This document shows positions 1 to 9,449 of a stretch of DNA of 64,000 nt, in pieces (positions within the stretch are counted from its first letter, which is position 1; every line of letters starts with the position of its first letter). This DNA comes from Pectobacterium carotovorum (GTDB lineage Bacteria; Pseudomonadota; Gammaproteobacteria; Enterobacterales; Enterobacteriaceae). The notes beneath the pieces are model-generated. The model was not told the origin of the DNA. It made no database searches and saw only the letters and a list, made by a program, of their open reading frames with translations. The stretch is taken from contig NZ_JAXAFK010000005.1 in NCBI RefSeq assembly GCF_033898505.1, positions 186,001-250,000 on the forward strand. Direction: 5' to 3'. The translations under genes and the position numbers were made by a program.

Positions 1-2010
1 AAACGTTGCAGAAAACAGCAGTAGCAGCAGGCAACTGCCGAGGTAGCGCCAGACGGTAATGACGTCGGGTTCGCTGTGCAGGTTGATGTGCTGCGTCCCG
101 TTGGCATCGGTGCTGAGCTGTGTGATCACGCCCGTGGCATTAAACGGCGTATGCAACAGCATTGCAGAAAGCCGCTGGAGTTCCTGCCACTGGTCCGACG
201 GGCGGTACTCATTGAGCGGCATCGGAGGGAGCGGGTGGTTAACAAACTGTCGTCCTTCATCGCTGCGAATCAGAAATCCACCCGGCGGTGGGCTGTTCAG
301 CGAGTCTGCTGCGTTATTGATTTCCTGATAGAAGAATTGATCGGTAGAACTGTTGACCAGGGATTCCAGCGTTTCTGCGCTGACGGCGGGCAGCACCACA
401 TTCATGCCTTTCAGCGTGCCGGAGTTGGCGTCTTTGACCAGCGTATTCCAGTTTTTGACGTCGCTCAGATTCACCAGCGCATTTTTCAGGCGGGAGCAAT
501 CGTTTTCCTGCCTACACAAATCTTGTGTTCTCAGAACCACATCAGCGAAGTTTTTCATCAAAATCAGCCCTGATTTCTGGATCGTGGACGCTAGCTGAGA
601 ATTAACCTGACCTTCTTTTTCCGCCTGCGGATGGAGTTGACTGTTGACGGATTTCAGCAAGGCAGAAGCTTTTTCAATCGTCTCGGATTCCGGTAAGGGC
701 AACGGTGCGGCTTGATTCCAGTAAATGGCGGAGCAGTCGAACGGGCTGAACGCGTAGGACGACGGCGCGGAAACCGGATGAATGCCTGCGGGCACATAGC
801 ACATACCGCTGCCACGCACCGCCAGCGTGTCACCAATGCGGAGCTGGGCCTTTTCCAGATCGCTGACCTGCGTGACCTGAATGCGCTGCGCACCCTGAAG
901 CCAGGCCAGGCTGAGCTTTAGCGGCAGTTCAAGCTGCACGTTAGTGACGAGTAAAATCAGGCTGAGCAGTGAACCAACGGCCAGCAGCAGATTTCGGCCC
1001 CAGCGCTGTAGCGGGAAATTTTTCACTTCATCGTGCAGTGAAAGGTGTTCCCCCTGACGGATTACCTGTCGGTTGAGATAGATATCGACATCCGTTTTTC
1101 TACCCAGATCCTGTGTGATGTAGGGTTGCCAGTGAGGCGGGTAAATCAGATCGATATTACCGAGCGAGATATTGCCGAGCGGCCCCTGATTGGATTCGCC
1201 AAACAGACCCAAGCCTTGCGGCGTGCCGTGAAGGCAGTGCACATCCTGCAGTTCCTGAGCGGACGGTGAGCGAAAGAGCTGCCACAGGCTCCAGCCTGCT
1301 AATAAGGATGCGGTGCCGATCAGCCAGGGGAGCAGGGCGATAGGGCTATTCAGGCTGATGAACAAGAGCAGAAAAGACAGGCAGAGCACCGCCGTTTCCT
1401 TCAAACCCCCTGAGTGATGCATGGCGTGTTCTTCACGTGTTTCCTTACGGATAGTGACTAACTCGGCATGCTCACTGCCTTCCTGACGGATGGAGGCATT
1501 CGGGACAGGTATTTCGCTCGGTAGCGGGGCCAGCGGCCGGTCGTCAAGGCACTCGGTCAGCGAGTGGCCGTTCAGGGAAATAACCAGCGGGATCGATCGT
1601 GTTTTTATCAGTTCGACGGTGTTGTTTTCAGTAATGAACTGTTCCCAACTGGGTGGAAGATGGATTTCTTGTGTATCAATGTAGTAGCGCCACTTATTCT
1701 GAGCATCGGTGCTCAGGCCATAGCGTGTAATCGTATGGGTGATGGGATAAACCCGATTACTTTGCAGGGAACGCGGCAGTTTTGGCTGCGCATTCGGGGT
1801 ATCAAGCGGCGTAGTTTGCTGGCTGTTTTCCTGAGCCAGATAACGCTCCACGGCGATGCGTTCATCTTCAGTGAGCCGTCGGGGAAGCGATTGCGAAACG
1901 GGTAATGGCGGAGTGGATAAGAAACGACGGCGCAGTCGGTAGCCAATAACACCTCCGATCGCGATCAGACAGGCAAGCAATATCGCCAATAAGGTAAATA
2001 TTGTGCTCAT
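1..2010 (-). CDS. igaA: IgaA (YrfF/UmoB family) inner-membrane repressor of the Rcs phosphorelay, partial at left edge
   Basis: An open minus-strand frame starts at the ATG complementary to 2008-2010, behind a GGGAG site, and stays open for 670 codons to the window edge. The family is about 710 residues long, so roughly the last 40 are missing. It begins MSTIFTLLAILLACLIAIG, a membrane segment, followed by a long cytoplasmic stretch, two hydrophobic stretches around residues 190-240, another near residues 340-360, and then a long periplasmic part. IgaA holds the Rcs envelope-stress system off by acting on RcsD. Its place beside nudE and mrcA matches the enterobacterial backbone, which supports the call. 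All plus-strand frames across this stretch are antisense shadows. Confidence 0.93.
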   Translation of the reverse strand, partial: MSTIFTLLAILLACLIAIGGVIGYRLRRRFLSTPPLPVSQSLPRRLTEDERIAVERYLAQENSQQTTPLDTPNAQPKLPRSLQSNRVYPITHTITRYGLSTDAQNKWRYYIDTQEIHLPPSWEQFITENNTVELIKTRSIPLVISLNGHSLTECLDDRPLAPLPSEIPVPNASIRQEGSEHAELVTIRKETREEHAMHHSGGLKETAVLCLSFLLLFISLNSPIALLPWLIGTASLLAGWSLWQLFRSPSAQELQDVHCLHGTPQGLGLFGESNQGPLGNISLGNIDLIYPPHWQPYITQDLGRKTDVDIYLNRQVIRQGEHLSLHDEVKNFPLQRWGRNLLLAVGSLLSLILLVTNVQLELPLKLSLAWLQGAQRIQVTQVSDLEKAQLRIGDTLAVRGSGMCYVPAGIHPVSAPSSYAFSPFDCSAIYWNQAAPLPLPESETIEKASALLKSVNSQLHPQAEKEGQVNSQLASTIQKSGLILMKNFADVVLRTQDLCRQENDCSRLKNALVNLSDVKNWNTLVKDANSGTLKGMNVVLPAVSAETLESLVNSSTDQFFYQEINNAADSLNSPPPGGFLIRSDEGRQFVNHPLPPMPLNEYRPSDQWQELQRLSAMLLHTPFNATGVITQLSTDANGTQHINLHSEPDVITVWRYLGSCLLLLLFSATF

Positions 2011-2446
2011 GTCATCTCCCTTCCAAAACGCGAGGCTCCTTGTTTTCGTCGGAGTTTAACAAAATTATACAATTGATGATAACCCGTATGGCATTGTTTT
2101 CTTAGATTAATAACGTAATTGTGAATGGAATTAATCGCATAAGGTGATGATAGTAACAAGCAAAAAATGCCACTTGAATGAGGATATTCCTATTTTTTTT
2201 AAGTTATTGACTTTTAGCGGCGGTTTCTCATACAGGATGTATCCTGCATGTTGCTCACACGTAAATTCATCGTCACGATAGTTGCAGCGAAGGCGACTGT
2301 TAACGCACAATGTGAGCAGAATCAAAAAAGAATATTTACGATCTTTTCTTATCCAACAGCATGCCATATGCGGATTGCATTAAGCGCAGTCTCTCATGCG
2401 TGTTGGGCTAAGATGCCGTTCTGGTCGTAACGCTCTGGGGGCATCA
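2011..2446. other. Divergent intergenic region igaA / nudE
   Basis: This 436 bp AT-rich gap must hold the divergent promoters of igaA and nudE. The only clear structure I see is a 14 bp perfect inverted repeat, CAGGATGTATCCTG, at 2233-2246. No convincing gene lies here: the short frames have no ribosome site and no recognisable family. No terminator or tRNA was seen. Confidence 0.5.
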
Positions 2447-3004
2447 ATGAGTCATAACCTGCAAAAACCTAAAATCCTCAAGGTAGAAACGGTAGCGCGT
2501 TCGCGCCTGTTTAATGTGGAATCCGTCGATCTTGAATTTAGCAACGGGGTACGCCGGGTTTATGAACGGATGCGTTCAAGCGGTCGACAGGCGGTGATGG
2601 TTGTCCCGGTCATTGATGATGAACTGGTGTTGATCCGTGAATACGCCGTTGGCATTGAGGAGTACGAATTAGGCTTCCCCAAAGGGCTTATCGATCCCGG
2701 TGAAACGGTCTTTGAAGCCGCTAATCGTGAGCTGATGGAAGAAATCGGCTTTGGGGCGGAACAGCTGGAGTTACTGGCGACATTAACCATGGCGCCTTCC
2801 TATTTTTCCAGCCAGATGAATATCGTGGTGGCGCGCGGGTTGTATCCACAAAGCCTGGAAGGGGACGAGCCGGAGCCCATGCCGCAAGTCCGTTGGCCAG
2901 TGGATAACATGATGTCGCTGCTGCAAGAGCCTGATTTCCGTGAAGCGCGTAATGTCAGTGCGCTGTTTTTGGCTCACGATTGGCTGCGTCGTACACCCCG
3001 CTAA
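2447..3004 (+). CDS. nudE: ADP compounds hydrolase NudE (Nudix)
   Basis: NudE hydrolyses ADP-ribose, NADH, Ap3A and related ADP compounds, as cytosolic housecleaning. The 185-residue protein contains a full Nudix box (G-x5-E-x7-RELxEE-x-G) around residues 80-103, with GETVFEAANRELMEEIGFG visible. The start was placed at the ATG of MSHNLQKPKIL because this is where the enterobacterial family begins and a GGGGG ribosome site precedes it. An upstream in-frame ATG at 2396 would add 17 residues not seen in the family. It is divergent from igaA, as in E. coli. Confidence 0.95.
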   Translation: MSHNLQKPKILKVETVARSRLFNVESVDLEFSNGVRRVYERMRSSGRQAVMVVPVIDDELVLIREYAVGIEEYELGFPKGLIDPGETVFEAANRELMEEIGFGAEQLELLATLTMAPSYFSSQMNIVVARGLYPQSLEGDEPEPMPQVRWPVDNMMSLLQEPDFREARNVSALFLAHDWLRRTPR

Positions 3005-3152
3005 TTTTCTGTGACATAACGGAAAGCGCACGTCTTTTCCGGTGATATCGGTCACACATCCCTTTTTAGCTCGTTGTCGTGACAGGGGCGGACGTCTATA
3101 ACGTCTGCACAGGGCGTGACTGATGAATGAAGGCGAACCTGCCGTGGATAGC

Positions 3153-3182
3153 AAAACCCGCTATTCACGGCGGGTTTTTTTG
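3153..3182 (+). terminator. Rho-independent terminator after nudE
   Basis: A 9 bp perfect stem, AAAACCCGC (3153-3161) and GCGGGTTTT (3170-3178), encloses an 8-base loop and runs into a T tract. It lies about 150 bp after the nudE stop and just before the DUF1593 gene, so the two are probably separate transcripts. Confidence 0.85.
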
Positions 3183-3235
3183 TTTTTCAGCCCTGATAAA
3201 TGTGTAAAACAACACCGATGAAAGAGGGACAAAAG

Positions 3236-4660
3236 ATGAACATACCGAAGGGGAGCATACGTGCGCCGTTGATGTTACTGGCGTTGGTGAGCACGCTGCT
3301 ATGTCCTGTGCTGGGTCAGGCGGCAGAAACCGCGCCGGAGAAAACCCGAATACTTATTCTGACGGACATTGGTAATGAACCTGATGACTCGCAGTCTTTG
3401 GTTCGCTTCCTGCTCTACAGTAACGAATTCGATGTCGAAGGGATTGTGGCGACCACTTCAACCTGGCTGAGAGATAAGGTCAATCCAGAGATGATTATGC
3501 AGCGTCTTGATGCTTACGAGCAGGTGTTGCCTAACCTGCGTCAGCATGCGTCCGGCTATCCGTCTGCGGAGGCATTGCGTCAGGTCGTCAGGTCTGGCCG
3601 TGCCGGATTTGGCATGGACGTCGTGGGTGATAATAAAGCGACAGAAGCCTCCAGATTGATTGTTCAGGCGGTGGACAAACAGGACGCCCGCCCGCTGTGG
3701 ATTACAGTATGGGGCGGAGCGGTAGATTTAGCGCAGGCTCTCCATGACGTACGCGCTACTCGCACGCCAGAGCAGGTGGCGACGTTTGTCAGTAAGATTC
3801 GCGTGTACGCGATCTCCGATCAAGATAATACCGGTGCCTGGATTCGCGCTAACTTCCCGACGTTGCGCTACATCACCAGTATCCATGCCTGGAATGATTA
3901 TTTCCTTTCTACCTGGATTGGCATGTCCTCATCGTTTGCCGAGGGTAGCGACATGAGCCAGGTGAATAACGAATGGCTGAGCAAACACATCCGTAACAAA
4001 GGCCCGCTCGGTGCGGTCTATCCTGCGATTGAATATACGATGGAAGGGGACACACCCTCATTCCTCTATCTGATTCAAAACGGGCTTGGCGATCCAGAAC
4101 ATACGGAATACGGCAGTTGGGGAGGACGCTACGCGGCCATCGTACCGGGCGACACCAGCGGGCTACGCGTCAGCACCTCCGATCAGGTCATGAGTCATAA
4201 CGGCAAAATGTATCGTACCGCATCGGCCACGATCTGGCGCTGGCGTGACGCATTCCAGAATGATTTTGCTGCCCGCATGGACTGGACGCTGACGAAGGAA
4301 AGTAAAAAGGCTAACCATAACCCTGACCTTGTGCTGAATGGTCAGTCCGGGCGTTCTATTGTGACTGTGAGTGTTAAGGCGGGAGAAACCGTGACGCTGT
4401 CCGCCGACGGTTCTCACGATCGCGATGGCGACAAAGTGAATTATACCTGGTGGCAATATAAGGAGCCCACGGCTACCGCGATAGGCGTACATTTTGCGCC
4501 AGAGGTGAAGCTGGCCAACGCATCAGGGATGCAAACGCAGTTTGTTGCACCGGACGTTAAAACGCCGACGCCTTTCCATATCATTTTGCAGGCGAAAGAT
4601 GAGGGAACACCGAATCTGTTCTCCTATCGTCGGGCGATTGTCACCGTGATGCCGAAGTGA
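3236..4660 (+). CDS. Secreted DUF1593 protein (nucleoside-hydrolase-like fold)
   Basis: The 474-residue protein starts at the ATG of MNIPKGSIRAP, behind GAGGG; two upstream in-frame ATGs lie before this ribosome site. A signal peptide of about 28 residues ends at GQAAE. Residues ~40-330 match the DUF1593 domain, which resembles nucleoside hydrolases: the segment ILTDIGNEPDDSQ carries the D-x4-DD metal-binding type motif. The C-terminal ~90 residues, with SHDRDGDKVNYTWWQY, look like an Ig-like DUF1593 C-domain. In other bacteria such proteins occur near plant polysaccharide genes, but no substrate is established. It sits between nudE and mrcA, where E. coli has no gene, and is flanked by terminators on both sides, so it is probably monocistronic. 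Function unknown. Confidence 0.85.
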   Translation: MNIPKGSIRAPLMLLALVSTLLCPVLGQAAETAPEKTRILILTDIGNEPDDSQSLVRFLLYSNEFDVEGIVATTSTWLRDKVNPEMIMQRLDAYEQVLPNLRQHASGYPSAEALRQVVRSGRAGFGMDVVGDNKATEASRLIVQAVDKQDARPLWITVWGGAVDLAQALHDVRATRTPEQVATFVSKIRVYAISDQDNTGAWIRANFPTLRYITSIHAWNDYFLSTWIGMSSSFAEGSDMSQVNNEWLSKHIRNKGPLGAVYPAIEYTMEGDTPSFLYLIQNGLGDPEHTEYGSWGGRYAAIVPGDTSGLRVSTSDQVMSHNGKMYRTASATIWRWRDAFQNDFAARMDWTLTKESKKANHNPDLVLNGQSGRSIVTVSVKAGETVTLSADGSHDRDGDKVNYTWWQYKEPTATAIGVHFAPEVKLANASGMQTQFVAPDVKTPTPFHIILQAKDEGTPNLFSYRRAIVTVMPK

Positions 4661-4728
4661 TGTGGTTTGGAAGGTGAGGAATTGAACGCCGATAGCCCGG
4701 CCTACAAGGTATTGTGCTGAGTGTGCAA

Positions 4729-4757
4729 TAAAAATGGCCTTCCGTCAGGAAGGCCAT
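4729..4757 (-). terminator. Terminator of mrcA
   Basis: A perfect 10 bp stem, ATGGCCTTCC / GGAAGGCCAT with loop GTCA (4734-4757), is followed on the minus strand by a T5 run (A run at 4730-4734). It lies 22 bp past the mrcA stop. It may also stop leftover transcription from the DUF1593 gene. Confidence 0.85.
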
Positions 4758-4778
4758 CAATGAACATGATGCCGGATA

Positions 4779-7334
4779 TCAGAACAGCTCTTCGCTTTGT
4801 CCGTTATCCATCAGCGTGGTGCCGACTTCGTGTACTTCATATTCTTTCGGCTGCGTTCCATCAATAAAGTATTCGGAACGGCTGTTCCCGCCACCGTTAG
4901 ACAGTTTGCCGCTGCTGCGGTCAATGACCACGCTGACGACGCCGGGTGGTGGTGTCAGCGGCTGTTCCGGTACGCCATCCAGCGCGGATTTCATAAAGTC
5001 ATCCCACGCGGGCTGTGCTGATTTCGCCCCGCCTTCATAGCCGGAGATCTGATCTTTGATGACGCCAGATGCGCTGCTGGCACCCAGATCGCGGCGGTGA
5101 TCGTCGAAGCCGATCCAGACCGAGGTAACCAGATTCGGACCATAGCCGGAGAACCAGGCGTCTTTGGAACTGTTCGTTGTACCGGTTTTACCGCCGATAT
5201 CACGACGCTTCAAATCACGACCTGCACGCCAGCCCGTCCCCATCCAGCCTGGTTCGCCAAAGACGTTACTGTTCAGCGCATCTTTAATCAGGAACGCCAG
5301 CGGCGTGTTGATCACGTGCGGGGCGTAAGGCTGCGCGGCGCTTTGCTGTGCGGCTTCTGGTGTGACAGGCTCCAGTTCCGGCTGCGGCAGACCTTGCGGC
5401 GGTGCTTCGTTTGATGTGGCGACGTCTTCAACGTTAGTGGTCGCTAACACTGGAGAACGTGGTGTTTCACCGTAGACCAGCGGTAAGTTGCAGGTATCGC
5501 AGACCACTTTCGGCGTCGCCGTAAAGACTGTACCGCCCGCTTCGCTCTCTATTCTGGAAATCAGATAGGGATCGACCAGATAGCCGCCGTTTGCCATTAC
5601 GGCATAACCTCGCACGACCTGGAGCGGAGTAAAGGAGGCGGCACCCAGCGCCAGCGATTCGGTATGGACGATATTCTGCGCCGGGAAACCGAAGCGTTGC
5701 AGGTAATCCGCCGCATAGTCCACGCCCATCGCGCGCATGGCACGTACCATCACTACGTTTTTGGACTGACCCAGCCCCTGACGCAGACGGATCGGGCCAT
5801 CATAGGTTGCCGGTGAGTTTTTCGGCCGCCAGTCAGATCCGGCGCCAGCATCCCAGCGGGTGATTGGCACGTCGTTCAGAATCGTTGCCAGCGTTAAACC
5901 CTTGTCCATCGCTGCGGTGTACAGGAACGGTTTGATGTTGGAACCAATCTGACGCAGCGCCTGTGTCGCACGGTTGAATTTACTTTGGTTAAAGTCAAAA
6001 CCGCCGACCAGCGCTTCTATCGCACCATTTTTCGGGTTGAGTGAGACGATGGCGGAGTTGACGTCCGGCACCTGTGCCAGCCACCAGTCATCATTCACTT
6101 TGCGTACCCAGATCTGTTGGCCCGCCTGCACCACGTCCGTTACGCGTTTTGGTGTTGGCCCTTGTTGCGTATCGGAACGGTATGGGCGCGCCCAGCGCAT
6201 GCCTGCCATTGGCAGGGCAATATTGCTGCCGTCAGACAGGATCGCAATGGCGTTGTCTGCTGTCGTACTGGTGACGATAGCTGGAGAGAGCGGACCGTAG
6301 ACCGGCAACGCTTTCAGCGCGGCAATCATTTTCGCCTGATCCCAAACGCCTTCGCCCACTTTCCACAGCACTTTGCTCGGGCCGCGATAACCGTGGCGCA
6401 TGTCATAGGCCATCACGTTATTACGCAGGGCATCCTGCGCGGCAGTTTGCAATTTTTTGGTGACCGTCGTGTAGACCTTATAACCGTCGTTATACGCATC
6501 TTCACCGTAGCGTTTCACCATTTCCTGCCGCGCCATTTCCGCGACATACGGTGCGGAGAACGAAATCTCTGGGGCGTGATAATTCGCCACCAGCGTTTCG
6601 CTACGCGCCGCATTGTATTGCGCCTGCGTGATGTAGTTTTCATCCTTCATGCGCGCAAGCACCACGTTGCGGCGGGCAACGGCACGGTCATAGGAATAGA
6701 GCGGGTTGAACGTTGACGGTGCTTTCGGCAAGCCGGCGATCATCGCCATTTCGCTCAGCGTCAACTGGTCAACAGGGCGGCCAAAGTACACCTGTGCCGC
6801 CGCGCCAACGCCATACGCGCGATAGCCGAGGTAAATCTTGTTCAGATAGAGCTCAAGGATTTCATCCTTGGTCAGCAACTGCTCAATGCGGATAGCCAGA
6901 AACACTTCCTTGATCTTACGAATCAGGGTGCGTTCTGGGCTCAGGAAGAAGTTCCTGGCGAGCTGCTGCGTAATGGTACTCGCCCCTTGAGAGGCGTGAC
7001 CCGACGTCAACGCGATAGACGCGGCACGGATAATCCCAACGGGATCGACACCATGGTGATCGTAGAAGCGGCTGTCTTCGGTCGCGATAAAGGCGTGTAC
7101 CAACTCAGGGGGAATCTGGTCCAGCTTGAGCGGGATACGGCGTTTTTCACCAAACTGGGCGATCAGTTCGCCATCGGCGCTGTAGACCTGCATCGGCGTT
7201 TGCAACCGAACGTCTTTCAGCGTGGCGACATCGGGCAGTTGGGGTTCGATATAGCGGTACAAACCGTATATCGAGGCAGCTCCCAGCAGAATGCAAGAGA
7301 CTGCAAGGATGAATAGATACTTTACGAACTTCAC
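4779..7334 (-). CDS. mrcA: Penicillin-binding protein 1A, bifunctional peptidoglycan synthase
   Basis: PBP1A polymerises glycan strands and crosslinks peptides at the outer face of the inner membrane. The 851-residue product has a membrane anchor (residues 6-28), a GT51 transglycosylase domain with the catalytic motif EDSRFYDHHG (Glu86), an OB-like middle domain, and a transpeptidase domain with SNIK (Ser465, Lys468), SKN (524-526) and KTGTT (716-720). Length and sequence match the enterobacterial PBP1A. The start codon is GTG with a weak ribosome site, which agrees with the family start MKFVKYLF. It is divergent from hofM. Confidence 0.97.
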   Translation of the reverse strand: MKFVKYLFILAVSCILLGAASIYGLYRYIEPQLPDVATLKDVRLQTPMQVYSADGELIAQFGEKRRIPLKLDQIPPELVHAFIATEDSRFYDHHGVDPVGIIRAASIALTSGHASQGASTITQQLARNFFLSPERTLIRKIKEVFLAIRIEQLLTKDEILELYLNKIYLGYRAYGVGAAAQVYFGRPVDQLTLSEMAMIAGLPKAPSTFNPLYSYDRAVARRNVVLARMKDENYITQAQYNAARSETLVANYHAPEISFSAPYVAEMARQEMVKRYGEDAYNDGYKVYTTVTKKLQTAAQDALRNNVMAYDMRHGYRGPSKVLWKVGEGVWDQAKMIAALKALPVYGPLSPAIVTSTTADNAIAILSDGSNIALPMAGMRWARPYRSDTQQGPTPKRVTDVVQAGQQIWVRKVNDDWWLAQVPDVNSAIVSLNPKNGAIEALVGGFDFNQSKFNRATQALRQIGSNIKPFLYTAAMDKGLTLATILNDVPITRWDAGAGSDWRPKNSPATYDGPIRLRQGLGQSKNVVMVRAMRAMGVDYAADYLQRFGFPAQNIVHTESLALGAASFTPLQVVRGYAVMANGGYLVDPYLISRIESEAGGTVFTATPKVVCDTCNLPLVYGETPRSPVLATTNVEDVATSNEAPPQGLPQPELEPVTPEAAQQSAAQPYAPHVINTPLAFLIKDALNSNVFGEPGWMGTGWRAGRDLKRRDIGGKTGTTNSSKDAWFSGYGPNLVTSVWIGFDDHRRDLGASSASGVIKDQISGYEGGAKSAQPAWDDFMKSALDGVPEQPLTPPPGVVSVVIDRSSGKLSNGGGNSRSEYFIDGTQPKEYEVHEVGTTLMDNGQSEELF

Positions 7335-7445
7335 CTGGGATTTTCCATTCAGTAGCGTTTGGACAGTTTATAAACAACCGGGCGCTAGTATAAAGGTAAG
7401 CCAGCACTGTGGATATGTTTATTGGATAAGGAAATCGGGTTGAAC

Positions 7446-8297
7446 ATGGCTTATCACATCTGGCGGGTTGGATTAGATATACAGAACGGCTTCATGCGCG
7501 CTCTGGCGGTTCAGCGCCGCCGCTATGGCTGGCAGCTTCGTCACTGGTGGCAATGTCCGTTACCAGACGATACGTTGCGCACGGGTAGTCTACACCATAC
7601 TGAGGCGCTTTGTGAGGCCTTGCGCACATGGCGTCGTTTGCTGCCTGGACACATTTCGCTACGGGTCGGGTTTCCTGCCCAGCTGATCTTGCAGCAGCAT
7701 CTACCGATGCCCGACCAGCGCTTACAGGAGCCAGGGCGCAGTCTCTATATTGAAACCATGGCGGCGCGTAAGCTGCCAGTTAGCAGCGAATCGCTGGCGA
7801 TAGACTATCGGGAAGACCCGCAGGAACAGGGGGCGCTGCTGGTGACGGCAGCACGCCGGCAGGAAATTGATAAATGGCTGGCATGCCTGAATAGCGCGGG
7901 GTTGCGTCCTGATGTCCTTGACGTCTCAACGTGTGCGCTTCGAACGATGGCGCAACTGGCAGGGCTTGAATCTCATCGTCTGTTGCTGCATCGCCTGTTG
8001 GATGGTTGGCTGTGGGTATCCCCGTTGAACCACGCTTTTCACTCGGGGGTCATACATCTTGATGAACTGAACGATGAATCCGATATCTTATCGATTGTGA
8101 GCACTCGCTATCAGCATGATGTCGATAATATCGCCTATTACTCTGGCGTTTCGCCCGATTTACCCAACCAGAAAGCCGACGAGTTACAGCCGTGGTCGCC
8201 GTTAACGGTGTTTAGCCACCTGCAGCCGCCGTTGCCGAGTTTTCCCTCGGCTTTTGCGATTGCGGGTGGGCTGGCATTGCGCCCTGAGGATGTCTGA
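7446..8297 (+). CDS. hofM: HofM, PilM-like pilus/DNA-uptake assembly protein
   Basis: This is the first gene of a five-gene block of PilMNOPQ type. The 283-residue product resembles HofM, an actin-like PilM homologue acting at the cytoplasmic face with the HofN tail. The start was put at the ATG of MAYHIWRVGLD by family alignment; in-frame TTG codons at 7422 and 7440 are alternatives, since an AAGGA lies near 7428. The gene is divergent from mrcA as in E. coli. In E. coli the operon is needed to use DNA as a nutrient and belongs to the Sxy/CRP competence set; no clear CRP-S site was found here. Confidence 0.88.
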   Translation: MAYHIWRVGLDIQNGFMRALAVQRRRYGWQLRHWWQCPLPDDTLRTGSLHHTEALCEALRTWRRLLPGHISLRVGFPAQLILQQHLPMPDQRLQEPGRSLYIETMAARKLPVSSESLAIDYREDPQEQGALLVTAARRQEIDKWLACLNSAGLRPDVLDVSTCALRTMAQLAGLESHRLLLHRLLDGWLWVSPLNHAFHSGVIHLDELNDESDILSIVSTRYQHDVDNIAYYSGVSPDLPNQKADELQPWSPLTVFSHLQPPLPSFPSAFAIAGGLALRPEDV

Positions 8298-8299
8298 CT

Positions 8300-8869
8300 A
8301 TGTTGCTGATTAATCTTTTACCCTGGCGCAAAGACCGGATGCACCGGCAGGTACGTCGTTGGTTGGGGCTGCTGTGGCTACAGATAGGGATAGCGCTATG
8401 CCTTATCGCCGCGAGTTATCTGCTTTGGCAGCACAGGCAGCAACATGCGCAGGATACACTCAATACGGTGCTGGCCCAGCAACAGCAACTGACGGCGTTA
8501 TATCAACAAACGCATCTGGCGCGGGAAACGCTGCGCCGCTATCTGGAACAAGAACGGATTCAGGCGGTCATCCTGAATGACAATCGTCGCAACCTCCATT
8601 TGCTAGAGCAGATTGCTGGCATGATGCCCGCGCGTTTGTGGCTGACGGAAATCGCCGACCGCGGATCGCATCTGTTGCTTTCAGGCGTGAGTGAAAGCTA
8701 TCGCGATATCGTTACGCTACAGCATGCATTATTGCGCCATGCTTCCGTCGAACGTGTACAACTGCTGCATACCTCCCAAGAGCGTGGCGTGAACACCGGG
8801 CTGCGCTTTTCCTTTCAGGCTAACTGGCGTGATGTGGGTACTTCCTCACCGGGGGAAGGCCATGATTAA
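8300..8869 (+). CDS. hofN: HofN, PilN-like inner-membrane protein
   Basis: The 189-residue protein begins MLLINLLPWRKDRM, the typical PilN N-terminus (the INLLP motif binds PilM). A single membrane segment follows at residues ~22-42, then a coiled-coil region rich in Gln and Leu and a small periplasmic alpha/beta domain. It starts 2 bp after the hofM stop and its last codons overlap hofO, so translation is probably coupled. Sequence conservation in this family is low, so the identity rests partly on position in the operon. Confidence 0.87.
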   Translation: MLLINLLPWRKDRMHRQVRRWLGLLWLQIGIALCLIAASYLLWQHRQQHAQDTLNTVLAQQQQLTALYQQTHLARETLRRYLEQERIQAVILNDNRRNLHLLEQIAGMMPARLWLTEIADRGSHLLLSGVSESYRDIVTLQHALLRHASVERVQLLHTSQERGVNTGLRFSFQANWRDVGTSSPGEGHD

Positions 8870-9449
8870 TCAAACACTCCTGATTGACGTCGTACTGCGC
8901 CGGCCAGAGCTGGTTAATAAACCGCTCTGGCAGCAGATAGCCTTTCAATTGGCATTTGTCGCTGCTGTCGGACTGCTCGCAGGTTGGCTATTCATCGGCG
9001 AAGTCCGTCAGGCAGTGCTTGGCCTGGAAGAGCAAACCGCTCAGGCACGCTTCGCGTTACGGGAACTCCAGCAAAAGCTAGACGTGATGCCGCAATTGTC
9101 AGAGCTACGCGAGCAATTAGCGGAGAAAACCGCGCAAGACGAACCTTTCCAGCCGGACAGATTGTCGCAGCTTATCGTCGAGCCTCTGTCACTGGCTGGT
9201 GCATCGCTACTGTCCTGGCAGCCGGCCCCGCGTCACGCAGGGGAACCTCATCAGGAACGTTGGCAATTGGCGTTTAGCACAGATTATATGGGCGCGTTGC
9301 AGGTGCTGCGTGAACTGGCTGCGCTGCCTTATGTGCTGCGTATTGCACAGTTGAGTATCAAGCCTGATGCGGTTCTAACCGCATCGCCGCCGGAAACTCC
9401 GCAGCTTCAGGTGGCATTAGCGTTGATCGGGCCGGAGGTAGTGCCATGA
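8862..9449 (+). CDS. hofO: HofO, PilO-like inner-membrane protein
   Basis: The 195-residue product has one membrane segment at residues ~25-45 (FQLAFVAAVGLLAGWLF), a coiled-coil stretch and a periplasmic domain, as in PilO, the partner of PilN. The start is the ATG at 8862, behind GGGGGAAGG and inside the hofN end (8 bp overlap). An upstream in-frame start at 8829 lies before this ribosome site and was not used. Confidence 0.85.
   Translation: MINQTLLIDVVLRRPELVNKPLWQQIAFQLAFVAAVGLLAGWLFIGEVRQAVLGLEEQTAQARFALRELQQKLDVMPQLSELREQLAEKTAQDEPFQPDRLSQLIVEPLSLAGASLLSWQPAPRHAGEPHQERWQLAFSTDYMGALQVLRELAALPYVLRIAQLSIKPDAVLTASPPETPQLQVALALIGPEVVP

Noticed and set aside
76..573. 165-codon plus-strand frame
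   Set aside because: It is antisense to the continuous igaA frame, which has family similarity; no ribosome site.
2248..2430. 60-codon frame before nudE
   Set aside because: No ribosome site or family; overlaps the nudE promoter region.
6117..6716. 199-codon plus-strand frame
   Set aside because: Antisense of mrcA; composition rich in His and Arg, no family.
7335..7445. CRP-S (Sxy-dependent) site before hofM
   Set aside because: Expected from the competence regulon, but no TGCGA-N6-TCGCA-like sequence was found.
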